Shown: positions 1 through 9,606, numbered from the stretch's first letter. The stretch: DNA of 23,801 nt from Euplotes cf. woodruffi 2 WChen-2021 (GCA_021441665.1 JAGYYN010006688.1:1-23801); one strand, 5' to 3'. Notes: generated from the sequence alone by a model not told the origin. Made by a program: numbers and translations.

Positions 1-345
1 ATTTGCATAATGTTTACAATCGTTCGAATCTTTAAAGAACTCTGCAATTGCGAAAATATAATACACTGTGACTCCAAAGACCCATCAAAAGTTAAAGATA
101 AGCGTGGCAATGCTCCCAATTTTGTTAAATGCGAGACTCAGTCCGCATGTAAGGCACCTTGTAAGTATAAAGCCTGACTTAAGTAGGATGTAGATAAGCA
201 AATACTGATCTGCTCTGACCCCGCAGTTTTTATCTCTGCCAATAAAATAGAGTATGCTTATAGTCACCATGAGGCAGAAATCAACTCATAAAAAGCCTCC
301 ATTAGATGAGGTAAGCGTCGATGACTTATTTTCCTGTTCTTCCAT
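1..345 (-). CDS. multi-pass membrane protein, 3' end beyond the window
   Basis: Reading TGA as Cys gives one open frame from ATG at 345 to the left edge, 115 codons with no intron. A polar N-terminus of about 20 residues (MEEQENKSSTLTSSNGG) is followed by three hydrophobic stretches: residues about 22-38, 50-72 and 82-105, the last containing WVFGVTVYYIFAIAEFF. Several Cys codons are TGA. The family was not recognised; small proteins with 3-4 membrane spans of this look are common in ciliates, but that is inference. It is divergent from the next gene, with only 107 bp between start codons, so the gap must hold both promoters. The C-terminus is missing because of the window edge, not a break. 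Confidence 0.75.
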
Positions 346-452
346 AATTTATTTCAATGTTAAATTTTAGCAACCATTATTCTGTTGTTTGCGCTGCGAC
401 TAGATTGGGTTTATTACCAACGGGGAATTGATAAATATTATTTAGACCATTA
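346..452. promoter_or_regulatory. short divergent intergenic spacer
   Basis: This 107-bp AT-rich spacer lies between two start codons on opposite strands. On the minus strand it contains CATTGAAATA (about 351-360), which fits the Euplotes crassus chromosome-breakage consensus HATTGAAAHH. The motif is short and expected by chance around ten times in a window this AT-rich, so the match alone proves nothing. No TATA box could be assigned with confidence. Confidence 0.3.
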
Positions 453-1314
453 ATGTCAGAAGAGTACTACGAGGAAGGCCCCATTCAGTTCAACACTCCG
501 TCCAAATCAGCCAAAGGAACCGATCAAAATACCGATGAAGGATACAAAGCGTCGAAGGAGATGATTGATGCTATGAATATATCGAAAAAGGAATATGATC
601 AGTATAAGAATAAATAACCCGACTAATACAATAGATCTAGGTGGTATTTGTTATTCAGTACTATCGCATTTCAGTGTAATTTAGAGACCAACGTTTTCAA
701 GTAAGTCATGACGGTACATCGATTTGAATTTCTTTAGGCAAAACTTAAAAATATTTTATCCTGGTAAAGACTCTGGCCAGCCCTTCAGACGAGACCATTA
801 CCGCTACTGCTATAATATTATCAAGAGGGATGCAGGACATAAGACGAACGCAGGAGATTACTTTGATAACTTCATTGCCCAGGCCGACAAGGGAATCAAC
901 TACTACGAGCCGTATTTAAATGAGTCTAATCCCCATAACCCGCTTGGACTCGAAGCAATGTTCAACATCACTATTGTTGATGAAGGCGAGTTTAGAAAAG
1001 TTAAAGAAGAAGTTACCGCCAAAGGCATTCCTGTTGACGACATCGTCACTACTGAAGGATGTCCAGGAGACGATATCACTGTTCTTGGTAACGTTAGTTT
1101 TTTACCTTCTTTTAACAACTCTTTAAATACATTGCGACATGTGCTTTAAATAGGTGGCAAGCAGGGTTTCTTTTCCCACTTTTGTACCTTTTTCACCTTC
1201 AACGCGTGTTATGCGCAAGGAAACAAAGAGTGGAACAAAGACATGGAGAAGCTGTTTTCCGATTCAGCGTCGCTTAACGAGAAGATCAACAACTGGTCTA
1301 AATATTTCGACTAA
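453..1314 (+). CDS. unknown soluble protein, 237 aa, one +1 frameshift, four exons
   Basis: Exons are 453-640, 685-700, 738-1087 and 1154-1314; introns are 44, 37 and 66 nt. The first frame ends at AAA-TAA (TAA 615-617). Skipping the T continues as NPTNTIDL and joins the later exons, and the total (714 nt after one skipped base) is 238 codons. Exon 2 is only 16 nt. An in-frame TAA at 432-434 sits before the chosen ATG. The protein is soluble, with Tyr/Asp-rich stretches (FYPGKDSGQPFRRDHYRY) and a C-terminal part with GKQGFFSHFCTFFTFNACY. I recognise no domain. The 3' exons are well supported; the first intron is the weakest point, and without it the protein would end at the TAG at 682-684. 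Confidence 0.7.
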
Positions 1315-1481
1315 TGTAATTGGTCAAAGCACTCACTGGCTTGTGCTTAATACTCAATCACTTCTATTTTATGATTTGTGATTTTTATAGTCTCATAAAG
1401 TCTTACTGGGTGGCAATTTTGACTTTAATAAACTAAGTGCTTTCAACCAGTCTTTATAAATTTAAATTGAAGTAAGCAAAG

Positions 1482-1743
1482 ATGATCGAATTCGACTTGG
1501 ATGACACGAAGAAAGGAATGAAGAAGGTCAAGCCTCTCGAGTTCCACGAAGGAGAAGTCATGTAAGTCGACACTCATCCTCCATAACACCTGATTTAGAT
1601 ATAAAGTGTATCCTGATTCATGCCCGTTTGTCAATGGACTTGCAGTCAGCTATTCAACAAAATATAGTGAAGAGAAGTTGGGAAAGTACGCGGAATACTT
1701 AAATTGATTTATTTGGTTTAAGAGTTCTGCTGGCGAGGTTTAA
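1482..1743 (+). CDS. small unknown protein, 74 aa, two exons
   Basis: Exons 1482-1561 and 1599-1743 flank a 37-nt intron with a GTAAGT donor and TTTAG acceptor; the sum is 225 nt, 75 codons. The protein starts MIEFDLDDTKKGMKK, continues through VYPDSCPFVNGLAVSYS and ends FIWFKSSAGEV. One Cys near the C-terminus is TGA; under the standard code the protein would be 14 residues shorter. No family recognised. It lies 167 bp after the previous gene on the same strand. The clean intron is the main reason to call it real. Confidence 0.6.
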
Positions 1744-1956
1744 ATCTGAATTAGTATGAGATTGATAGCCATAGCGAATTAGAAATAAAAGCAACTTTTT
1801 CTGTGATAAAAATTTAAACTTTAAATCAAATACAATTGTATACATGAAGTATTTTAAGCTAAACTTACTTTTTAAATATCTTGATTTATTTGCTATTTAG
1901 TAAATTTAGTTTTGTTAAAATGTAATTTATTCGTATTATTTACATCAATTAATAAA
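1744..1956. other. AT-rich intergenic spacer
   Basis: About 210 bp of very AT-rich sequence between two plus-strand genes. I see no open frame, repeat or RNA-like structure here. Confidence 0.5.
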
Positions 1957-2418
1957 ATGATTAAGCCCTTGTGGATGTCTTTTTAACCTTTGTAAAACAT
2001 TTTTAAACAGTTACATTGATGAAAAGAGATTTAAAAGATCCATTCGACAGCTAAACGATGTACTCATCACTTTTTGGCCATGAGACCTATGCTTCTTCGG
2101 ATGTGGGTTCTGATTTGGATTTCTAACTTGAGGCCTGACATGTCTGCTTCCTTATGCCTGTATTAAAGACGCAAAGGAGCAGATGTTCGTCGAACTCTAC
2201 ACAATTAATAGGTAAGATAGAAATTATGCTCAAAATATATTATCTAGAGATTACTACAATCCGAGAGGTCTTTCAATAGAATACCGGGCGTAAGTTGCTG
2301 CATAGGCTCTTCTGACATTTTTAGCTGTCTGTACTCTTCATACTTCGAAATAAGAAAAATCATCGTTGATGATGAAATAGTCAATGAACATTCAAGTGTT
2401 ACAGATGAGAAAATATAA
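1957..2418 (+). CDS. Cys-rich membrane protein, possibly PLAC8-like, 129 aa
   Basis: Exons 1957-2211, 2248-2289 and 2325-2418 with 36- and 35-nt introns (GTAAGA and GTAAGT donors, TCTAG and TTTAG acceptors). The reading starts MIKPLWMSF, meets TTT-TAA (TAA 1984-1986) and needs a +1 shift there; the total is then 390 nt, 130 codons. Residues about 45-75 form a Cys-rich hydrophobic block (WPCDLCFFGCGFCFGF then LTCGLTCLLPYAC) in which three Cys are TGA. After it come VELYTINRDYYNPRGLSIEY and a polar tail ending SSVTDEKI. The Trp plus clustered Cys before a hydrophobic stretch recalls PLAC8 proteins, but the second Cys cluster of that family is not evident, so the family call is weak. The introns and TGA-Cys pattern support coding better than the start, which rests on a non-AAA shift. 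Confidence 0.6.
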
Positions 2419-2534
2419 GTCATAACCTCTTGATCAATACAGATGGAATTCATGATAGTTTTTCTTGTTGCATTTATATCAGTTTTACTTTTTGAACAGT
2501 TACTTTGCCTGATCCTTCCTATTTTATTTTCTGA

Positions 2535-2957
2535 ATGAGTCAATGCGCAATATATAATTGCAGAAACAATATTTATTATCAAATTATGCAAGAAGAAAAT
2601 GCAGCCTCAGGCATTCCGACAAGACAGCGAAGAAGCAAGGCTTTCTCAACTCTAAAGCCAAAATTTAAGTTTGGTAGTGATGACTACGAAAACGTCATCT
2701 CGAACAGCAATTCTCGAGCTGAAAAAGTCGGTAAAAAGGTCAAGCGGTGATATACTATTGATGTGACGATGATTAAAGAAGAAAAACAACTAAGCCTTCA
2801 GAAGAATAAAAGCAATGAGTAAGTAAATACTATATCGATGCTTGCTTTATGACTTATTTGACTGAATGTCAGCAGTAAACTGAATGAACAGACAACAAGA
2901 ACACCTTTAAGTTCCTGATGCAATTTCATATTAATTCATAGCACTTTCAAGTATTAA
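2535..2957 (+). CDS. small basic unknown protein, about 122 aa, two exons
   Basis: Exon 1 is 2535-2818 and exon 2 2873-2957, joined over a 54-nt intron (GTAAGT donor; the acceptor is a CAGCAG tandem, so the exact junction may vary by one codon without changing frame). The total is 369 nt. The middle is rich in Lys, Arg, Ser and Asn (TRQRRSKAFSTLKPKFKFG; EKVGKKVKR). One TGA falls after KKVKR and reads as Cys. The true start may be the second ATG at 2586 (MQEENAASG), because the first 17 residues look less like coding sequence. No family recognised. Confidence 0.5.
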
Positions 2958-3592
2958 AATATCTGCTGCCATATAAATTTCCCCTTCTTCTCAAAGAGTC
3001 CTCTCGACTGATATTTAATTATCTGTTGGATTATTTCGAGTGTATTTTCACAGTCAAGGACCAAGTAGTCAATAGCGCCATTTGTTGTTTTTGTTATTAC
3101 AAGTCATTGACCGCTAATTATCATATTATAATCGATTACAAACATGCATGTTTTTAGACGAAACAGTCTGAAGCTAAAATATAGTTAAAGGATTTCTCCA
3201 CTCGTCTTCATTCGCACTGGACTTGTATAACCCCTACAATATTATGAGTAAAGTGTCGATAGAGTTATTGCAGCTGAATATGAGTAAAATTATAATCCAT
3301 TAGGCCGAGATTTTTCACCTTTACAGTTAAACGACGCTTTTAAACTGTTTTGTTTACCTAAGTTCGAATACAGTTCACTATTTGAGCACATGATAGAATA
3401 TAGTAATTGGTGACCAAAAAGCAAATAACAATTGAGCCGAGACATTTAGAAATACACTAATCATCAGTGTTATTTTTGGTTTAATTATAACCGCAGGCTT
3501 AACTTATATTTAAATATCTAGTTTTGCTTCACTGCATTTTCACAACTAAAAATAGGCAAATCCCACAGTACAGAAACTCGATTACGAAGTAT
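2958..3592. other. 635-bp region without a confident gene
   Basis: AT-rich sequence with stops in all frames. A 19-codon frame begins at ATG 3244 but ends quickly. The stretch 3556-3592 stays open in the frame of the next gene, after an ATAGG acceptor-like sequence at about 3551-3556, so an upstream 5' exon of that gene may lie here. No RNA gene found. Confidence 0.4.
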
Positions 3593-6076
3593 ATGCCAAA
3601 AAGTAAGTATTAGCATAGCTGATTTGATCTATTTAAACTAAATAAATTGACTCAAATGTCTGTTTTGTTTATCAAACTCAACTAGAAAGCGATTATGTGC
3701 CTCATCCTGCATTTAGAGCTCGAGTACGATGAACAGGTCAAGATTGGCAGAGAAATATTTGAAAATCATGTCCAGGTCATGTATGTCCATGCTAAAATAA
3801 CCAAATGAAATTGATTTTGACATATATCCTATTAATACTTTACTATGACTGCTTGCCAAAATAAACACTAAGCTATTTAAATATAGAGAAAATGCAGCTA
3901 TCTGGGCTGTGAATGATAATTTAGTTGAGAAGCTAAATAAAGTTAAGCAGTTGGGTATGGCATTTCAAAGGTCAAAGACACTAAAATAATAACTCAACCC
4001 TATCTCCTCCAAATAGCATAATGATGAAGTATTTCAACAACATTACCAACTCAGTAAGAAAAAATCATATGACAAAATAGAGCAAGAAGGACGCAAGTGA
4101 AAACAATAAAAGCAAAAAGGTCAAGATCAACGTAAAAAGGAACGAGAGTATTGTTAAGCTCAGAGAAGACTTCAAATAAATTCAATACCGAGTTTGAAAA
4201 TCATTCAAGGGTCTTCGAAAACATCATTGGTAGCCTTAGTATCGCATAAGCTCTGTAGATGAGTGAAATAAATAAAACCAAAAGCTTTGAAGTAGAATCA
4301 TTCAACAAATACTCGACTTGCAAGAATATAAACTTGTCAAAAGAAAGTTTGAGTAAAGTATGTATTCATTGACAGCTATTTTATCTAAATCATCTAACTA
4401 CCATCTAAACTCTTCCGTAGATCAAATGGCGTTCCATCAGTAAAAACTCAAAGCTAATGGAGCTTCCAGCTGCTCAAATTCAAAACTCCGAAAAAGATGA
4501 GAAAAACGTGACACAAAAGAAAAAGGACGTCAAAGACAGGCTGAGGTAGCGAAATGTTCACTATATCTACAGGTACATCCAAAACTACGTGAATAGAGGC
4601 AGAATTCATCGAAATGAGAGACAGTCTTTGGTACGCTATTTAGCTAAATAAATAGACGCTAATGTTCAACCACCAAAGCAAGCTGAAGCAAAACCTAATA
4701 ACTCTCGGGTTGATCGGAAAAGAGTCGAAGAAAACAAACGTCTCGAATATTATGAAGTGAAGCATCAACCAAGAGCTCTTTGTGAGTTGATCCTACATGA
4801 ACATTATTTCTAAGTTCAATATGCTTCCGAAAATACTGCAGAAAGCAATAGCCTCCACTTCATGTGGCTTAGAACAAGGCAAAGAGGAAGATTTTATTGA
4901 AGAGGTAGCTTTAGTCGCAAACTAATAAAACCTTACATTTAGACTTCAAAGGAATCTGAGACATACAATTGTCATGACAAATTTAACAACTTTAATACTG
5001 ACAAGCCGCAGAAGGACCTTAAATAAAGCGATGCTTTTACTGTCGAAATTCTTAGTCTTGCAGAAAGACGAATTCGATGCGTTTTATAAAGAACATAACC
5101 TGTGGACAACAGAGACCCAAATAAGCTCAAAGCGGTGAGACAACTATGGTAACTGTTTAGACACTCGATGATAACTGAATTTCGCAGTAAGTTCAAGCAG
5201 ATTGAGGAACGATTGAAAAGTGAAATGGCTACTACGCTTACTAAAATCGAAGGTAGCTTTATATTTAACTAGTTTATTAATTTGAATGATTTGCTAAATT
5301 TTATTCCTTATACAGAGACATTCAAGCAAATACAGATAAATAACGAAGATTTACGAAATACAGGAAAAGACGGAAAAGAATTTAAAAATCACATTGAATG
5401 ATGACTAAAGCTGATCGATCAGATTTTAAAATCAAAAGACATGTAAGGGAGGTCTTATTTCTTTGTCTGATCTAAAACTAATCTTGAACATCAGGTCAAC
5501 AAGACTATCAAGCCCATTGATTGCTCGGAGTAATTCTCTTGGCAAGAGGATCATCTCAGCATCAAGGAAGAATAAACTTATCAGTAGAGTCAACAACCAA
5601 GCAGGGCTCAAAATAACCAGCTTACCTAAGAAGCTTGAGTAAGCTATTTATAGTAAAAAAACTCGTCTTAATTGCATTGGTTTATACTAGATAAAAGCTA
5701 TAGAAAAAGCAAGCAGAGAAATCCTATTGACAAGAAGGCAAAACTAGTAAAAGCCAAACCTAAAGCCAATAAGTAAGTACAAGATTCAAATATTGGTGAT
5801 TTAGACGGTTGCTTGAAAATATCAGTAAGTTGTACCAGACCAAGACGATTGCAAGCTGTGGAAAGGAGGAACTTAATAAAACACTTAACTCAACTATACT
5901 AAGTTCACTCAAAAACAGACCGTTTTGAAGTAACCAGTCAAAATAAATTTTATAGGAGCAATGAGCCCAGTCCAAGTGAGAGACAAGTCTTTAGAGAATC
6001 TGCTTTCAAAGAAATTCATGAGTTGAATTCAGAAATTCTCAAAGAAAAAGAGGAGAATCATGTTCTCCGCAGATAA
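3593..6076 (+). CDS. hydrophilic protein, 603 aa, 14 exons and five AAA-TAA frameshifts
   Basis: Exons: 3593-3602, 3717-3780, 3887-4053, 4081-4229, 4259-4357, 4421-4545, 4573-4630, 4656-4904, 4943-5134, 5161-5252, 5316-5442, 5495-5638, 5704-5772, 5805-6076. Five internal stops, all AAA-TAA, are at 3987-3989, 4177-4179, 4273-4275, 5024-5026 and 5944-5946; skipping one base at each gives 1,812 nt, exactly 604 codons. Introns range from 25 to 114 nt, with several of 25-29 nt. The product is rich in Lys, Asn, Ser and Glu with coiled-coil-like stretches (EFRSKFKQIEERLKSEM; SEILKEKEENHVLRR) and no membrane span. No domain recognised. The 5' end is uncertain: the frame is open upstream of ATG 3593. 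The junction at 4630/4656 is the least certain, because a second frame is also open at 4680-4810. Confidence 0.75.
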
Positions 6077-6285
6077 ACGTACAAAAACTACAAAATGGAA
6101 ACCTCAGTGAATGTACGTCAACAAAATGCAAGTAAACTTTGTGTAAAGCACAAAAGGTTTACATGATGTGTATAGTTTATATTCAACGTTTTAATACTAA
6201 TAAAAACTACAAATATTTGATTGTAAGCTTGAACAAAATATTATCTTGATATTGAAAGTAATTAAGTTTGGATACAAACAATATT
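6077..6285. other. convergent 3' spacer
   Basis: About 210 bp between the stop of the five-shift gene (plus) and that of HMG-CoA lyase (minus). AT-rich, no gene seen. The frame after the TAA at 6074-6076 stays open for 18 codons, to a TAG at 6131, but I treat the TAA as the true end. Confidence 0.4.
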
Positions 6286-7283
6286 TTACTTGCTCAAAAA
6301 TGTGGTTAAGCTTTTTCTTCTTTCATTAATATAATCAAGGTCATCGATTGTAACGTTTGCTAAATTCTCTTTTGGAATACTATCGGAGATGTATCATCCT
6401 ACATCAATAATATTTTGCAAATCAACACCGTGCCTGATGCCCATCAGATCTAGCATATAAATAACGTCTTCAGTGGGGACATTTCCACTGGCGCCTTTAG
6501 CATAGGGTCACCCACCAAGCCCAGAGACACTCGAGTCGATCACCGATATTCCTTTTGAAAGAGCGACTACAAGATTTCCGATCGCTCGGTTGTATGTATT
6601 ATGGAAGTGAACAGCAAGTTTGTTCACTGGAACTTCAATACATTCCAACAGACCAAGAGTTTGCTCAGTTGTACCGACTCCAATGGTGTCTCCAAGTGAG
6701 ATCTCATATCACCCGAGATCGTAGAGACTTTTAGCAACGTGGTTAACATTATTTTGGATCTATCGAACCTTCATAGGGACAGCCGAGAGCACAAGAGACG
6801 TAGCCACGAACTTTTAATCCAGATGAAATCGCCAATTGTATAACCTCAGCGTATCTTGCTAAGCTTTCTTCTATCGTGCAGTTTATGTTACTTCTTCGTA
6901 AACGATTCTGACGCAGCTGCAAAAACTGCGACTTCAGTGGCCCCAGCACTAATGGCTCATTCAAGTCCTTTTACATTCGGCGTGAGGACAGGATATGAGA
7001 TACCATCAGCTTTTGTGATGCTGCTGAGAACTTCAGCGGCATCAGCCATCTGTGGAACCCATTTAGGAGAGACAAAACTCGTCACTTCGATGACTGAAAG
7101 CCCTGTTTTTGAAAGCCGGTTGATGAGTTCGACTTTAACATCAGTCGAAACAAGTTCTTTTTCGTTTTGAAGTCCATCTCGAGGACTGACTTCAACAATT
7201 TTGACATCTTCAGGCCATTGTGCTGTTTCTTTCAGCTCGGGGTGTCTAATAAATACGCTTTGTATTTGTTCGAGAATCTCCAT
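6286..7283 (-). CDS. HMGCL: hydroxymethylglutaryl-CoA lyase, two +1 frameshifts
   Basis: This enzyme splits HMG-CoA into acetyl-CoA and acetoacetate in leucine breakdown and ketone-body formation. The single-exon gene reads 331 aa, close to the usual 325. Visible motifs in order: [10 protein letters not shown] (metal and substrate site), [50 protein letters not shown], the HxH metal pair in AVHFHNTY, and [14 protein letters not shown]. The Cys of GLGGCPYA, equivalent to human Cys266, is a TGA codon. Two internal stops are bypassed: AAG-TAA (TAA at 6890-6888), between FTKK and NINC, and AAA-TAA (TAA at 6751-6749), between SIDPK and NVNH; in the human protein both places are continuous. ATG 7283 is the first Met after an in-frame TAA. 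HxHDT of most homologues is HxHNT here. No clear mitochondrial presequence or peroxisomal C-terminus. Confidence 0.97.
6749..6754 (-). promoter_or_regulatory. +1 frameshift site AAA-TAA in HMG-CoA lyase
   Basis: The codons are GAT CCA AAA TAA TG. Skipping the T joins SIDPK to [18 protein letters not shown], as in the continuous segment ISPAKVAEV...MGCYEIS of other lyases. This is the canonical euplotid AAA-TAA site. Confidence 0.92.
6888..6893 (-). promoter_or_regulatory. +1 frameshift site AAG-TAA in HMG-CoA lyase
   Basis: On the minus strand the codons are TTT ACG AAG AAG TAA C. Skipping the T gives [13 protein letters not shown], matching the continuous FTKKNINCSIEES of the human enzyme. 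No GT-AG intron fits here, so homology fixes both site and direction. Confidence 0.92.
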
Positions 7284-7371
7284 TGTTTCCAATTGATCAA
7301 AATATTTTGGATGAGTAAAAGATCCACTTGCTTAATTTAGGTAAACATGTGAGGATGTTTTGCATATAAGA
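7284..7371. promoter_or_regulatory. 88-bp divergent promoter region
   Basis: Only 88 bp separate the start codons of the lyase (minus) and the HMG-box gene (plus). Both promoters and 5' leaders must fit here or overlap the neighbouring gene. No recognisable core element stands out. Confidence 0.4.
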
Positions 7372-9249
7372 ATGAAAAAATTGAAGATTATAAATATTAC
7401 CAATATGACCGAAGTCTTCAAAAAGAACATCGACAACATCCACGTGGAAAGCATCACTAACATTGTTGCTGAAGTATTTCAAGGACGAATAAAAGACGAT
7501 AATTCGTCTACTTTCGGATCATTTAGCACGAAGTCAGCAAAGACTAATGAGATCAAAAAGAAAGATGAAACGCTGAATAAAGACCAAGAAGATACAATGA
7601 TTGCATCCAGTATTAAAGAGTAAGTAGACATATGGTACTGCTTTATTGTTTTAGACCCCCAAAATCAAAGAAAGATGAAGTTGATGGAGATGAAAAGCCC
7701 AAAAAGAAAAGAGTCAGAATAAGAAGAAAGAATCCTTACGGCCCTAAACAACCTCTTTCTGCTTATAATTATTTTGTAGAGCAAAAGATGGCGGTTTATA
7801 GAGATAAGTATCCGAATTGAAACCAAAAAGACCTGATGAAACAGATCTCTGAAGACTGGAGAAAATGCGAAAACAAATCATACTTTAAAGCAAAAGCTAT
7901 CGAGTGACGTAAAATTTATACTCAACTAAAGGACTATACCAAGCTCTATCACAAGCCTCATGGAATTAAAAAGCCTGAGAATGCATTCATTCTGTACATG
8001 CAAGATCGTACAAAGTCGATAACTGAGGACCAGATCGAAAATTATCAGCCTCCAGTCCCAAAACCGAAAAAGAGGCAAAATAAAGAAAAATCTAAGTTAA
8101 ACATCGAGCTGATTGTTGATCCACAGAGACAGCAGACTTCACTGCTTAACATCAAGACCGGTGAATTGTACAGCGGGAATGAGGAGGCCGAAGAGCGGAG
8201 CCAAAGCGACCGCAGATCTACAAATCCGACAACAATGACGATCAGTTGTAACGCAACAGACTGTAACGACAGCATTCTTGGTGACAAAGACGGTGACAAC
8301 CCCAGTCACCTTGCTGAATATCAACAACACGACAACTTTTTAGTTCCTTTGCCGAAAACAAATAAGCCAAAGATAAACAGGACGACATTGATCTCTCAAA
8401 TCGCGAAGGAGTGGAAAGCCCTGCCCGAGGCCGAGCGCAAAAAGTACAAAATTAAAGCAAAAATGCATATGGAAAAGTACAAAAAGGACAAGAAGGACAA
8501 GCTCATTCAGATGATGCAAAAAGCCATCGGTGAGTTCACAGTTCCTCATCTGCTTAGACAACAGAAACGAAGGGAAAGGAGTTGTCAAAAGACACAGATC
8601 GTCGTATAACTATTACATCAAAGAGAAACTAAAAGAAAAATGGGCCAATGCAAGACTTTCCGGAAGCAAAATCGATACTGTTGAGGTGAGGACTTAATTA
8701 GATTTTATATCATCAACATATAAAATACTTATATAAATAGGCATTCAAATGAATTGCTGATGACTGGAAGAACCAAGAAGACATGGCCAAATACAACACT
8801 CTGCATCTAGAAGACGAAAAACGACAGGAACGAGAAATCGAAGAGTTTTTCGAGAATGGTAGAAATGCTTTACAACGTGAACAACCTAGAGATGTCCCGA
8901 ATCAATACCGAAGTCGAGTTATTTATCTCGAAAATAATGCTCCGAATAAGAATATTCTTGGATTGACAAACTACATTGCTATTCAAAATGACAATCAGAA
9001 TCACGAAAATGGTATTTTTCAAACCTTGTCTTACTAGTTAAGTCAAAGTAACTATTGTTGAGTGTAGATGAACAAATGGACCCTGAAATGATGCCAGAAG
9101 GATTCTATGACTTGCTCCCCCTCAACCCTGATGATAAAGACAATCAAGACCTTGAGGACGAAATTAAAGCGGAGTATAAAAGAAAAGGCATTGAGTATAA
9201 AGACTTCAAAGACGACTATAGCGAGATTTATGCTGACAAAGACTGCTAA
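7372..9249 (+). CDS. protein with three HMG boxes, about 567 aa
   Basis: Exons 7372-7619, 7655-8529, 8558-8685, 8741-9011 and 9068-9249; introns 35, 28, 55 and 56 nt; total 1,704 nt, 568 codons, no frameshift. HMG boxes are DNA-bending domains of chromatin proteins and transcription factors. Box 1 (residues about 110-175) has YGPKQPLSAYNYFVEQKM and QISEDWRK. Box 2 starts KKPENAFILYMQDR (about 190-205) and resumes at LISQIAKEWKALPEAERKKY (about 325-365); about 115 polar residues lie between helix 1 and helix 2. Box 3 (about 387-455) has RSSYNYYIKEKLKEKW and CIADDWKNQEDMAKY and is split by an intron. TGA occurs inside boxes 1 and 3 as Cys. The acidic C-terminus (NPDDKDNQDLEDEIK) is typical of HMGB-type proteins. 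A second possible start is ATG 7405. A chromatin role is inferred from the domains. Confidence 0.92.
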
Positions 9250-9606
9250 TCAACTTATTATCTTTTCTGCTTTATCTAAAGATCGTCCATGATGAATGTT
9301 TGCTTGCTTTATTATTACAATCCTCTAGTTACTTTAGAATTTATATATCAGTATTAAATAATTAAAATGCAAAAATCAAGTAAAATTTAGTAAATCTTAT
9401 TATTTGAATAATATTTGGTTTTAGTGCTAATTCATAATATTTGGCATACAAAAAGTTGAAACCAAATCAGTTAAAAATTTGGAAAAGTGTACTGTTGGTC
9501 GTCTAGTTTTAAATACCAAGGCCAGAGATATTAAAAATCCTGAATATACTTATACTTATGTGCAATCAATATTAAAAAATAGATGAAGCAAAATTATAAA
9601 TAATAA
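9250..9606. other. intergenic region upstream of the channel gene
   Basis: About 357 bp of AT-rich DNA with stops in all frames; no gene or repeat seen. It should hold the HMG-box gene's 3' end and the promoter of the channel gene. Confidence 0.5.

Noticed and set aside
2244-2591. 115-codon minus-strand frame
   Set aside because: The plus strand carries two clean introns and Cys-rich coding sequence here; the antisense frame has no support.
3360-3375. GTTCGAATAC, like a tRNA T-loop
   Set aside because: The flanking bases cannot form a T stem, and no D arm, anticodon arm or acceptor stem fits around it.
4670-4812. Alternative frame reading QAEAKPNNSRVDRKRVEENK
   Set aside because: It is fairly open but needs a longer AAG-ending intron and a TTC-TAA shift; the chosen frame needs only one short intron and stays open for 83 codons. 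Not fully excluded.
6856-7170. Plus-strand open frame of about 100 codons over HMG-CoA lyase
   Set aside because: It is antisense to the lyase, whose motifs are unmistakable on the other strand.
6286-7283. HMG-CoA lyase as a pseudogene broken by two stops
   Set aside because: Both stops sit at slippery codons, both are corrected by the same +1 shift, and all other catalytic residues are intact.
7650-7670. CCCCCAAAA, resembling a euplotid telomere unit
   Set aside because: A single copy in the coding exon of the HMG-box gene, not a repeat; the codons read PPKSK.
8045-8299. Open frame on the minus strand opposite the HMG-box insertion
   Set aside because: It lies antisense to a well-supported exon, has no introns or recognisable motif and arises from the low-stop composition.
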